Source: Verrucomicrobiia bacterium
GTDB lineage: Bacteria; Verrucomicrobiota; Verrucomicrobiia; Limisphaerales; UBA1100
Reading direction: 5' to 3'
DNA: 34,679 bases
Assembly: GCA_014239365.1 (NCBI GenBank)
Contig: JAAZZB010000076.1
Coordinates: forward strand, 1-34,679
A program made the translations under genes and the position numbers. The notes under the pieces are model-generated. The model was not told the DNA's origin, ran no database searches, and saw only the letters and a program-made list of their open reading frames with translations. This document shows positions 1-7,403 of the stretch, piece after piece. Position 1 is the stretch's first letter, and each line of letters starts with the position of its first letter.

Positions 1-135
1 AACGCGTTGCTCAAACCTCTCGTCATCAAAGACACCAAGGATTTGACCCCCGAAGAACGGCGCCTCCGCCGCGCGGTGGGCTTGCTAATGGATCGAGTGC
101 AGCACGCACCAACCAACGACGAATCCACTGAGTAA
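1..135 (+). CDS. C-terminal end of a truncated gene, probable paralogue of the membrane protein at 970-1791
   Basis: Only the last 44 codons and the TAA stop lie in the window; the gene begins upstream. The visible tail contains DLTPEERRLRRAVGLLMD, which resembles the tail of the protein at 970-1791 (ELNDEQRRLRLAIALIME): both share the RRLR core and a following A..L.M pattern. I infer that the two genes are tandem paralogues. Nothing in the visible part points to an enzyme. It is followed by 95 bases and then by another small membrane protein on the same strand, so the three probably form one transcript ending at the terminator at 1805-1838. Confidence 0.7.
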   Translation, partial: NALLKPLVIKDTKDLTPEERRLRRAVGLLMDRVQHAPTNDESTE

Positions 136-230
136 TTCACTGCCGAAAAATGTTTATTGACAAGTTTTCCACAAAGGCATTGGATTGGCCGAACCACAGT
201 CTACCCCGACCAAACTGATACAAACAACTT

Positions 231-929
231 ATGTCTGAACACGAAAACGAATCCACCCGCGACTCCGAAAGCTCGGTTGAAGATCAACTGTCTGAAATCA
301 CCGAGTTCGAACACAAGATCCGCCTGCTCCGTTGGGGTATGGTGGTGGGCACCTTATTGATCATTGCCCTGGGTGTGATCAACATTATCAACAAGGTGAA
401 CCGCACCCTTGAGCCCGCCAAACAAATCGTTGCGGATACCAAAGTCATCCTGCCCGAGGCGCAGGAAACCATCGAGGCCATCCAGAACATTACGGTGGGT
501 GGCGATCGGTTTGATAAAATCGCTGAGAATTTTCGCAAGGAACTCAGCGGCCTTGAGAACATTCCCGATGAAGTCGCAGATAGCGCCAAAGATAAATTGG
601 TGGCAATCCTTAATGACCGCGACGACAAACTGCGCGAACTCTTCCCGAATTTCACCCGGGAAAAAATGGACGCACTCCTCGCCGGCCTCGCCAAGATCGC
701 CGATGAACGCGGCGATGAAGTGCTGATCTCGCTCTTTGCCGATCACATTCACGAGGTCGATGGCATCCATACTCACCTCGCAACCATCCACAGACAAGAA
801 GCCCATAACATCGGCACGGAAAGCAATATGCAAGCGGGCCTGATGCTCGTTTCCAATGTGCTCGATCTATTGGTTACCACAGTCAATGATCTCAAAGCCA
901 ACATCGACGACACTCGAATCGACAAATAA
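231..929 (+). CDS. Small single-span membrane protein with long helical domain, function unknown
   Basis: A 232-aa protein I do not recognise. An acidic, hydrophilic N-terminus (about residues 1-33) is followed by one membrane segment (about 35-56, WGMVVGTLLIIALGVINII). The remaining 175 residues are charged and look mostly helical, with a heptad-like stretch around 60-90 and no catalytic motif. Charge distribution suggests a short cytoplasmic N-terminus and a periplasmic or cytoplasmic helical tail; the orientation is not certain. The ATG at 231 has no clear Shine-Dalgarno sequence. It sits between two genes of similar architecture (ending at 135 and starting at 970). The layout resembles that of the third gene, but I see no obvious residue-level similarity in the helical domain. 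Confidence 0.8.
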   Translation: MSEHENESTRDSESSVEDQLSEITEFEHKIRLLRWGMVVGTLLIIALGVINIINKVNRTLEPAKQIVADTKVILPEAQETIEAIQNITVGGDRFDKIAENFRKELSGLENIPDEVADSAKDKLVAILNDRDDKLRELFPNFTREKMDALLAGLAKIADERGDEVLISLFADHIHEVDGIHTHLATIHRQEAHNIGTESNMQAGLMLVSNVLDLLVTTVNDLKANIDDTRIDK

Positions 930-969
930 CCCACCCTCTTGACCCAAATAAAAACAATCATTTCCTGAT

Positions 970-1791
970 ATGAGCAACGAATCTAAAAACGCCCGCATCG
1001 CCGAGGATTTTGTGGAACAAACCCGCAACCGCCTCGAGCGTTCCTATAAAAATAACGTCATCGTCACCATCGTCGTGCTTTCGCTGGTCACACTTTATTT
1101 TGTGGCCCTGAATCATTACGTGGTGAATCCCGCCCGCGACATCGCCTCCATCTACACCGGCGAATACAAAGGCCAAATCGAGAAATACACCAAAATCACC
1201 AAGGACAGTCTAAAGATCGCCAATGCCCTGACAAATCCGGAGAAGGCCCCCGGCCTCACCCTTCGCATCCTCGCCGAGCAAACTGATGCCGCTCTTGAAG
1301 GAGAGCAAATCTCCTGGGATATCTGGATTTCTTCTCTCAAAGGGAATCTCAAAAAAATCCCGCAATGGGCCAATGATGAGGATACGTTCAAAATCGGCGA
1401 GACGATGAAAAACCGCGTGGAAAGTTGGACCGAAAAAGTTCTGGAAAGTTCCGCCAGCGGCCTTGGAGAAACCCTCGACGCTTATCTCGAAGACAACAAG
1501 GAAGCCATCGCCAAGTTTGCCGAGAACACGGAAGACGAGGATGCCCGCAATCTGCTCGCAGACGGTATTCAGGGCGAGTTGGTGAATTTTATGGACGAAA
1601 CTGAAATCACCAACCGAGGCACTCTCGCCGAGGAATCCAAAAATATGTTGATCAAGCTCCAGCGCGCCAACCAAATCGTTAAGGAATTAGCCGAAGGGGA
1701 ACCCCATGAACTCAACGATGAACAACGCCGACTACGGCTCGCCATCGCGCTCATCATGGAAGGCACCGGGGAATTTGATCCCTCCCAATAA
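970..1791 (+). CDS. Small single-span membrane protein, function unknown (paralogue of the gene ending at 135)
   Basis: A 273-aa protein I do not recognise. A basic, hydrophilic N-terminus (1-27) precedes one membrane segment (about 28-48, NVIVTIVVLSLVTLYFVAL). A long helical, charged region of about 220 residues follows, with no recognised catalytic motif. The C-terminal RRLRLAIALIM segment matches the tail of the truncated gene at 1-135. The gene is the last of the group and its stop is followed 14 bases later by a strong intrinsic terminator. Proteins of this build often act as membrane-anchored scaffolds, but that is only a guess. Confidence 0.8.
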   Translation: MSNESKNARIAEDFVEQTRNRLERSYKNNVIVTIVVLSLVTLYFVALNHYVVNPARDIASIYTGEYKGQIEKYTKITKDSLKIANALTNPEKAPGLTLRILAEQTDAALEGEQISWDIWISSLKGNLKKIPQWANDEDTFKIGETMKNRVESWTEKVLESSASGLGETLDAYLEDNKEAIAKFAENTEDEDARNLLADGIQGELVNFMDETEITNRGTLAEESKNMLIKLQRANQIVKELAEGEPHELNDEQRRLRLAIALIMEGTGEFDPSQ

Positions 1792-1804
1792 TCCGGATTT
1801 TCAC

Positions 1805-1838
1805 GCCCCGCCCCTAAACCGGGCGGGGCTTTTTTTTT
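1805..1838 (+). terminator. Rho-independent terminator after the membrane-protein genes
   Basis: A perfect 9-bp GC stem (GCCCCGCCC, 1805-1813, pairing with GGGCGGGGC, 1821-1829) encloses a 7-nt loop and is followed at once by nine T residues (1830-1838). It lies 14 bases after the stop at 1791 and before lpxI, so it separates the upstream group from lpxI. Confidence 0.93.
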
Positions 1839-1873
1839 GTGCCATTTCACTTTGCCTGTTAACCTCTCCGCCA

Positions 1874-2683
1874 ATGGCTGACACACCGCACACGCTCGGC
1901 ATCATCGCCGGCAATCGCACGCTGCCCCGCGTGCTCGCGCGCGAAGCCCGCGCCGCCGGTGTCCAGCGCCTCGTGGCCGCCGCCTTCACGGATGAAACGG
2001 AGCCGGAACTGGCTGAACTCGTGGACGTGATCGAGTGGCTCCGCGTTGGGCAGCTCAATAAACTGGTGGAGGTCTTCCAAAAAAACAACGTCACCCAATG
2101 CGTGATGGTCGGCCAAATTGCGCCCAAGAATCTTTTTGACCTTCGCCCCGATTTGCGCGCCGTCAAGCTCCTCGCCAGTTTGCCAGAAAAAAACGCCCAC
2201 TCCCTGTTCGGCGGCATTGCCGATGAACTCGCCAAGGACGGCATCACCCTCATCGAAGCCACCCCGTGGCTCAAACCCGCGATGCCCGCAGCCGGCTTTC
2301 AACTCGGCCCTGAGCCCTCCGATGAAGTGCGTGCCGACATCGAGTACGGCCTCCGCATCGCACGCGAAACCAGCCGGCTCGAGATCGGCCAAACCGTCGT
2401 TGTCAAAAACGGCACTGTACTCGCCGTCGAAGGCCTCGAAGGCACCGACGCCTGCCTCACGCGTGGCGGTGAATTGGCAGAGGGTGCGATCGCCGTTAAA
2501 ATCCCCAAGCCCGGCCACGACTTGCGCTTTGATATTCCTTGCCTCGGCGCGCGAACTCTGGAAACCTGCGCCTCCGCCAACATCCGCGCGCTCGCTTTCG
2601 AGGCCGATCGCACACTGTTGCTGGACGAACCGGAAGTGGATGCTCTGGCCCAACGCCACAGTATCACCCTCACCGCTATTTAA
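1874..2683 (+). CDS. lpxI: UDP-2,3-diacylglucosamine pyrophosphatase LpxI
   Basis: LpxI hydrolyses UDP-2,3-diacylglucosamine to lipid X and UMP in lipid A synthesis at the inner membrane, replacing LpxH in many bacteria. The 269-aa protein has the family layout: an N-terminal domain opening with LGIIAGNRTLPRVL (8-21), VGQIAPK at 79-85, and a C-terminal domain with VEGLEGTD (185-192) and the Asp-containing motif HDLRFDIP (215-222). The length fits the family. I chose the ATG at 1874 because it gives the normal N-terminus; the frame stays open upstream to 1706, but that extension would run through the terminator. The next gene starts three bases after the stop, suggesting a two-gene unit. Confidence 0.92.
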   Translation: MADTPHTLGIIAGNRTLPRVLAREARAAGVQRLVAAAFTDETEPELAELVDVIEWLRVGQLNKLVEVFQKNNVTQCVMVGQIAPKNLFDLRPDLRAVKLLASLPEKNAHSLFGGIADELAKDGITLIEATPWLKPAMPAAGFQLGPEPSDEVRADIEYGLRIARETSRLEIGQTVVVKNGTVLAVEGLEGTDACLTRGGELAEGAIAVKIPKPGHDLRFDIPCLGARTLETCASANIRALAFEADRTLLLDEPEVDALAQRHSITLTAI

Positions 2684-2686
2684 ACC

Positions 2687-3184
2687 ATGCTGAGTTCATA
2701 CGAATTGATTGGGTTTATCTCACCCGAATTGGCCCACCGCATTCTCGCCGACACCGCCGAGGACAACCGCGACCTCTACGAGGCTACCCTGAGCGCCGTT
2801 GCCCGCCTGCGCGGCATGCGCCCGCAATTTCTCAAACGCCAGCCAAAACCCACCCGCCACAAAACCATGGTGCAAGCCATGTCCAAGCCCGCCTTCGACG
2901 AAGCCGCCGGCTCGCTCCTGCGCGGATGGTTGCTCAAACATCAAATCGGCCTCCTCACTCAGTTCCTCGATGCACTCGGCATCAAACACGAGGAAGGCAT
3001 CGTTGAAGATTTGCCTAAAACCATCGCCGACGATTCTCTCGCCGCAGCACTGGAGACTCTCCTCGCCAATCACGAGCGCGACGTGGTCGTCCTTTATCTC
3101 CACGCCTTCCACAACATGAACGAAGCCGGCTGGAAAAACCTCGAGGACGCTTTGGAGAACGATGAGCGTCTGCAACTTTTTTGA
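2687..3184 (+). CDS. Conserved-looking 165-aa protein of unknown function
   Basis: I do not recognise this protein. It has no signal peptide or membrane segment and looks predominantly helical, with a basic patch (FLKRQPKPTRHK, about 48-59) and an acidic C-terminus (LEDALENDERLQ). Its start lies three bases after the lpxI stop, so the two are probably co-transcribed and perhaps translationally coupled. That link to lipid A synthesis is contextual only. It reads as a soluble cytoplasmic protein. The ATG at 2687 is the first start and fits the tight spacing. Confidence 0.8.
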   Translation: MLSSYELIGFISPELAHRILADTAEDNRDLYEATLSAVARLRGMRPQFLKRQPKPTRHKTMVQAMSKPAFDEAAGSLLRGWLLKHQIGLLTQFLDALGIKHEEGIVEDLPKTIADDSLAAALETLLANHERDVVVLYLHAFHNMNEAGWKNLEDALENDERLQLF

Positions 3185-3277
3185 GCCATTTCCACTCTTT
3201 TTTTCAAAAATTGGCTTTTATCCGACGCCCGCTTGGGTAATCGTTCGCGCCTCGCACAAACCGTGTGACGCAATCTA

Positions 3278-4732
3278 ATGGAACCCCAAGGCGATATCGC
3301 TCTCATCGGACTGGCTGTAATGGGCCGGAATCTCATCCTCAATATGGACGACCACGGCTACACCGTCGTGGCTCACAACCGCACCGCCGCGCGTGTGGAC
3401 GAATTTCTCGCCGGCGAAGCACAGGGCACAAACATCATCGGCGCCCGTAGCATCCCCGAGATGATTGCCCACCTCAAAGCCCCCCGGCGCGTCATGCTGC
3501 TCGTGAAAGCCGGCCAACCGGTCGATGATTTCATTGAAAAACTCCTGCCTCACCTTGCCCCCGGCGACATCATTATTGATGGCGGCAACTCACTTTACGA
3601 AGACACCATCCGCCGCACAAAATATTTGGAATCCCGCGGATTACTCTTTATTGGCACCGGCGTATCCGGCGGCGAAGAAGGCGCGCGAATCGGCCCTTCC
3701 ATTATGCCCGGCGGCTCGCAAGCCGCATGGCCGCACGTGAAAGATATTTTCCAATCCATCTCCGCCAAAGTGGAAGACAACGCACCCTGTTGCGATTGGG
3801 TGGGCGCCGATTGCGCGGGCCATTACGTGAAGATGGTCCACAACGGAATCGAGTACGGCGACATGCAGCTCATTTGCGAAGCGTACAATCTCATGAAAAC
3901 CGGCCTCGGAATGAGCGCCGACGAAATGCACGCCGTCTTTGCCGAATGGAACACCGGCCCGCTCGATTCTTATCTCATCGAAATTACCCGCGACATCCTC
4001 GGCTATAAAGACACCGACGGCCAACCGCTCGTGGAAAAAATTCTCGATACCGCCGGCCAAAAAGGCACCGGCAAATGGACCGTCATCAATTCCGCCGAAC
4101 TCGGCATGCCCATCACCCTCATTGCCGAGGCCGTATACGCGCGCTGCATTTCAGCGCAAAAAAATGAGCGCGTAAAAGCCAGTAAAAAAATCCGCGGCCC
4201 CAAACCCGCCATCACCCGCGAGCGGGCCAAGTTCATCGAAGACATTCGCTGTGCGCTTTACGCCTCCAAAATTGTCAGCTACACGCAGGGATTCATGCTC
4301 CTCCGCGCCGCCGCCAAGGAATACAACTGGCAGCTCAATTACGGCAACATCGCGATGATGTGGCGCGGCGGCTGCATCATTCGCAGCGCCTTCCTCGGCA
4401 AAATCAAGGAAGCGTACGATAAACATCCGCGTCTCCAATCGTTGCTGCTCGACACCTATTTCAAACGCGAAATCCGCCACAGCCAAAAAGGCTGGCGCAA
4501 CGTCATCGCCGTCGCCGCCAAACGCGGCATCCCCGTGCCCGCCTTCAGCACCGCCCTGTCATTCTTCGACAGCTATCGCACCGAACGTCTCCCCGCAAAT
4601 CTACTCCAAGCCCAACGCGACTACTTCGGTGCCCACACCTACGAACGCCTCGACAAACCACGCGGCGAATTCTTCCACACCAACTGGACCGGCAGAGGCG
4701 GTGATGTTTCCTCGACGACCTACAATGCGTAG
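3278..4732 (+). CDS. gnd: 6-phosphogluconate dehydrogenase (decarboxylating)
   Basis: Catalyses NADP-dependent oxidative decarboxylation of 6-phosphogluconate to ribulose 5-phosphate in the oxidative pentose phosphate pathway, in the cytoplasm. The 484-aa length is that of the long form. The N-terminal Rossmann motif IALIGLAVMGRNLILNM (6-22) is followed by HNRT, GGNSLYEDTIRR, the substrate-binding signature GTGVSGGEEGARIGPS, and the catalytic-helix region KMVHNGIEYGDMQLICEAYN. The C-terminal tail HTNWTGRGGDVSSTTYNA is the tail that reaches into the partner subunit's active site, so the gene is complete. It follows a 93-base gap with no terminator and no convincing promoter. The inverted repeat of the small cassette downstream begins within three bases of its stop. 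Confidence 0.97.
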   Translation: MEPQGDIALIGLAVMGRNLILNMDDHGYTVVAHNRTAARVDEFLAGEAQGTNIIGARSIPEMIAHLKAPRRVMLLVKAGQPVDDFIEKLLPHLAPGDIIIDGGNSLYEDTIRRTKYLESRGLLFIGTGVSGGEEGARIGPSIMPGGSQAAWPHVKDIFQSISAKVEDNAPCCDWVGADCAGHYVKMVHNGIEYGDMQLICEAYNLMKTGLGMSADEMHAVFAEWNTGPLDSYLIEITRDILGYKDTDGQPLVEKILDTAGQKGTGKWTVINSAELGMPITLIAEAVYARCISAQKNERVKASKKIRGPKPAITRERAKFIEDIRCALYASKIVSYTQGFMLLRAAAKEYNWQLNYGNIAMMWRGGCIIRSAFLGKIKEAYDKHPRLQSLLLDTYFKREIRHSQKGWRNVIAVAAKRGIPVPAFSTALSFFDSYRTERLPANLLQAQRDYFGAHTYERLDKPRGEFFHTNWTGRGGDVSSTTYNA

Positions 4733-4734
4733 GA

Positions 4735-4758
4735 ATTTACGAATTACGATTGACGATT
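4735..4758 (+). repeat. Left arm of a 24-bp inverted repeat flanking the four-helix-bundle gene
   Basis: These 24 bases match the reverse complement of 5137-5160 at 22 positions. The arm is built from variants of a TTACGAATT/TTACGATT unit, and one more copy (GATTTACGAAT, 4755-4765) follows it. It starts two bases after the gnd stop codon. Confidence 0.85.
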
Positions 4759-4776
4759 TACGAATAAAAATGTCGA

Positions 4777-5151
4777 ATGTTTCCTATGAATTCGGCTGAG
4801 CTGCAGCAGCGTACAAAATCTATGGTAATTCGGATCGCAAAACTGGTTGAATCCCTACCAAAAAACCGCAGCGCCAATGCCTTTGGCAATCAACTCATCC
4901 GTAGTGGCAGTTCCGTTGGAGCCAACTACCGCGCCGCTTGCCGTGCAAAATCCCGAGCAGACTTCATCAACAAGATCAAAATCTGCGAGGAGGAATGCGA
5001 TGAATCACTGTATTGGATGGAACTCCTCGAAGAATTGGGCCACGTAAAACCCAACCGCATCCAACCCTTGAAAAAAGAAACCGAGGAAATTCTTTCAATT
5101 CTAGTCGCCTCCGCCAAAACCGCCCGCTCCAACTCCAATCGTAAATCTTAA
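4777..5151 (+). CDS. Four-helix-bundle protein, 23S rRNA intervening-sequence (S23) family
   Basis: A 124-aa all-helical protein. The segment QLIRSGSSVGANYRAACRA (about 39-57) and the following KIKICEEECDESLYWMEL match the typical pattern of the four-helix-bundle/S23 family, small basic proteins encoded in rRNA intervening sequences and at many scattered sites; the avd accessory proteins of diversity-generating retroelements share the fold. The molecular role of free-standing copies is not established. No reverse transcriptase or variable repeat is visible here, so a retroelement is unlikely. The start may be the ATG at 4777 or the ATG at 4786. The last four codons (NRKS) lie inside the right repeat arm. 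Confidence 0.88.
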   Translation: MFPMNSAELQQRTKSMVIRIAKLVESLPKNRSANAFGNQLIRSGSSVGANYRAACRAKSRADFINKIKICEEECDESLYWMELLEELGHVKPNRIQPLKKETEEILSILVASAKTARSNSNRKS

Positions 5152-5160
5152 TTCGTAAAT
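5137..5160 (+). repeat. Right arm of the inverted repeat flanking the four-helix-bundle gene
   Basis: The reverse complement of this arm matches 4735-4758 at 22 of 24 bases. It overlaps the last codons and stop of the four-helix-bundle gene and ends two bases before the ATG of the HAD gene at 5163, so it occupies the place where that gene's ribosome binding site would be. Confidence 0.85.
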
Positions 5161-5162
5161 CA

Positions 5163-6029
5163 ATGCAAACACTACGCGATTTCCAGCCGACCCAAAACTT
5201 CTTCATTGGAATCGATTCCGATGGGTGCGTGTTTGATTCGATGGAGATCAAACACAAGGAATGTTTCGCGCCGATGTTTATCAAACATTATTCTTTGCAG
5301 GCGGTCAGCAGATACGCCCGCGAAGTTTGGGAGTTTGTAAATCTCTATTCCAAAACCCGCGGCTGCAATCGTTTTCACGCGGTCATTCGGTCGCTTGATT
5401 TATTGCGCGCACGCAAAGAAGTCTCCGCACGCGGGATTGATGTGCCCACTTTCCCTGCCCTGCTTGAATGGGTGGATCGCGAATCTAAACTCGGCAACGC
5501 CACGCTTGACGCCGAAGTGGCCAACGGCAACGAGGGCCTTGTTCCTATCAAGACGTGGAGCGATGCGGTGAATGTTTCCGTAAAAGACATTGTACACGGT
5601 GTGCCGCCGTTTCCCCTCGTGCGCGATACCCTTGGTTTGGCTGCAGCCAGTGCGGATTGTATGGTGATTTCGCAAACCCCCACCGACGCGCTGGAGCGCG
5701 AATGGGCGGAGAATGATTTGCGTGATTTTGTGTGCGCCATCGCCGGACAGGAATTAGGAACCAAAACGCAGCACCTCGAATTGGCTGCCAAAGAAAAATA
5801 CGCGCCGGAAAAAATCCTGATGATTGGCGACGCTCCCGGCGATCACAATGCAGCGAAAACCAATGGCGCATTGTTTTTTCCGGTCAATCCCGGTGACGAA
5901 GAACGCAGTTGGGAAAATTTACATCGCGAAGGCTTGGACCGGTTTTTTAACGGCACGTTTGCCGGCGAATATCAGCAGCGGTTATTGGAGGACTTTAATC
6001 ATCGTCTTCCAGAAAACCCGCCGTGGTGA
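5163..6029 (+). CDS. HAD-superfamily hydrolase, probable phosphatase
   Basis: A 288-aa soluble protein with the haloacid-dehalogenase core: motif I DSDGCVFDS (18-26; nucleophile D18, acid/base D20), motif II MVISQTPTD (167-175; S170), a candidate motif III lysine around 210-217, and motif IV GDAPGDHNAAK (222-232; acidic D223 and D227). The cap between motifs I and II is long (about 140 residues) and helical. The substrate cannot be told from sequence; phosphoglycolate-type or sugar phosphates are possible. The ATG at 5163 has no Shine-Dalgarno site because the inverted-repeat arm abuts it, yet motif I is placed normally for this start. It converges with the CNNM gene, with six bases between the stops and no terminator. 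Confidence 0.88.
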   Translation: MQTLRDFQPTQNFFIGIDSDGCVFDSMEIKHKECFAPMFIKHYSLQAVSRYAREVWEFVNLYSKTRGCNRFHAVIRSLDLLRARKEVSARGIDVPTFPALLEWVDRESKLGNATLDAEVANGNEGLVPIKTWSDAVNVSVKDIVHGVPPFPLVRDTLGLAAASADCMVISQTPTDALEREWAENDLRDFVCAIAGQELGTKTQHLELAAKEKYAPEKILMIGDAPGDHNAAKTNGALFFPVNPGDEERSWENLHREGLDRFFNGTFAGEYQQRLLEDFNHRLPENPPW

Positions 6030-6035
6030 TTGCCA

Positions 6036-7403
6036 TTATTCTTCCGGTTCCTCTTCCGTGGGCTCCCGTTCACTGAGCTTAGTGAGCCGCGCTCGCTCCA
6101 CTTGTCGCCGGTACGTTTGTTCCACGCGTAATTCATAGCGGCCCAATTCGAGCATATCGCCCACCTTGGCGAAGGTGCCGAGTCGTTTGGTGATTAGCCC
6201 GCTCACTGTGGTCACGCCCTTGTCGTCGCACGGTTCGCCGGTCAATTCTTCCAACTCGTGCAGAGGCATCGAGCCTTCGAGCGCCCACGTCACTTCATCC
6301 GTTTGCACAAAAAACGGCTTCTCGTGTTCATCAAATTCATCGCGGATTTGCCCGACCAATTCCTCCAGAATATTTTCCAGCGTCACCATACCCACCGTGT
6401 CGCCGTACTCATTCACCACCAATGCAAAATGCAGTTTCCGATCCAGGAAAATTTGCAGCAACCCTTCCAGCCGCGCTGTTTCGGGTGTGTACACTAATTC
6501 GCGCGCGAACTCCCGCAACTCATCCGCCGTCTTGGCCGTCCGCCTTTGCGCGTACAAATCTTTGATGTGCACGACGCCGAGCGTTTCATCGAGATTGCCG
6601 TTGACGCATAACGGGAAGCGCGAGTGCCGCGATTCTTCCGCCAGCACGAGGCATTCCTCGAGATTCGATTGGGTGTTGAATCCCATAATTTCGCGCCTCG
6701 GGCGCATCACATCCCTTGCTACTCGATTCTTGAGATCAAATGCATTGAGCACTAAATCACGGCTAAACTGTTCGCGGTCGGAACTTCCACCCGTCGAACC
6801 AATCATCATTCGCAATTCTTCTACTGAATGACTGTGCTCGCTTTCATCAACGACATCCAACCCAACTTTCCTTAACAACCAAAGCGCGCAATTGTTCAGC
6901 AGCCAAATGAACGGAAACATGATCCAATAAAACCAGCGCAATGGATAGGACACCCACAAACTAGTCGGCAACGGTCGCTGAATGGCCAACCATTTGGGGG
7001 CCATTTCGCCCACGACAATGTGTAACAAGGTAATGACCGTAAAGCCGATTGCGATGGAAATGGTTTGCTGCCAATCTGCATTGGCCAATAGTGGCTCGCC
7101 GTTAAATTGCAGTTCATAAATCGGCGCCAGTAGTTTGTTGAAGATCGGATGCCCGACATATCCCAAGCCCAAACTGGCAAGCGTGATGCCAAGCTGACAC
7201 GCGCTAAGATATTCATCGAGGTTTTTGACTAAATGCCGCGCCATTCGTGCGCGGCGTTGGCCAGCAATTACCAGAGGTTCAAGCTGCGTGTCGCGAAGTT
7301 TAACCAACGCAAATTCTGCCGCGACAAAGAAGCCATTAAGAAATACCAAAACGGCAACAGCAAGAATCAGCAGCAGAACAACAGTAACTTCCCCCCAGTC
7401 CAT
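6036..7403 (-). CDS. CNNM/HlyC-CorC family transporter-like protein with CBS pair and CorC domain
   Basis: A 455-aa integral membrane protein of the cyclin-M-like (UPF0053) family, implicated in Mg2+ and other divalent cation export. The N-terminal transmembrane domain (about 1-195) includes the signature FFVAAEFALVKLR and VVGEMAPKWLAIQRP. A CBS pair follows (about 215-345; VARDVMRPRREIMGF and HFALVVNEYGDTVGMVTLENI), then the C-terminal CorC/HlyC domain (about 355-445) and an acidic tail (EREPTEEEPEE). It is the third gene of a three-gene run; its ATG overlaps the stop of the upstream CNNM gene in a TAATG junction, suggesting translational coupling. Older 'hemolysin' labels for this family are probably misleading. 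Confidence 0.93.
   Translation of the reverse strand: MDWGEVTVVLLLILAVAVLVFLNGFFVAAEFALVKLRDTQLEPLVIAGQRRARMARHLVKNLDEYLSACQLGITLASLGLGYVGHPIFNKLLAPIYELQFNGEPLLANADWQQTISIAIGFTVITLLHIVVGEMAPKWLAIQRPLPTSLWVSYPLRWFYWIMFPFIWLLNNCALWLLRKVGLDVVDESEHSHSVEELRMMIGSTGGSSDREQFSRDLVLNAFDLKNRVARDVMRPRREIMGFNTQSNLEECLVLAEESRHSRFPLCVNGNLDETLGVVHIKDLYAQRRTAKTADELREFARELVYTPETARLEGLLQIFLDRKLHFALVVNEYGDTVGMVTLENILEELVGQIRDEFDEHEKPFFVQTDEVTWALEGSMPLHELEELTGEPCDDKGVTTVSGLITKRLGTFAKVGDMLELGRYELRVEQTYRRQVERARLTKLSEREPTEEEPEE

Larger units (their letters stand above)
4735..5160 (+). mobile_element. Candidate inverted-repeat cassette carrying an S23-like gene
   Basis: About 426 bp bounded by a 24-bp imperfect inverted repeat (22 of 24 positions match) and filled by a single S23/four-helix-bundle gene. 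Intervening sequences inside 23S rRNA genes of, for example, Leptospira and Coxiella also carry S23 genes between inverted repeats; this unit has the same layout but sits between gnd and a HAD gene. No transposase and no target-site duplication are visible. Its mobility is an inference from layout alone. Confidence 0.45.

Noticed and set aside
1706..1873. Longer N-terminus for LpxI from 1706
   Set aside because: It would overlap the preceding gene and read through the intrinsic terminator; the ATG at 1874 gives the standard protein.
4777..5151. Diversity-generating retroelement accessory gene (avd)
   Set aside because: Same fold family, but no reverse transcriptase, template repeat or variable repeat is present nearby.
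4728..5166. Target-site duplication around the four-helix-bundle cassette
   Set aside because: Bases outside the two arms (GTAGGA and CAATGC) do not match, so no insertion duplication can be claimed.
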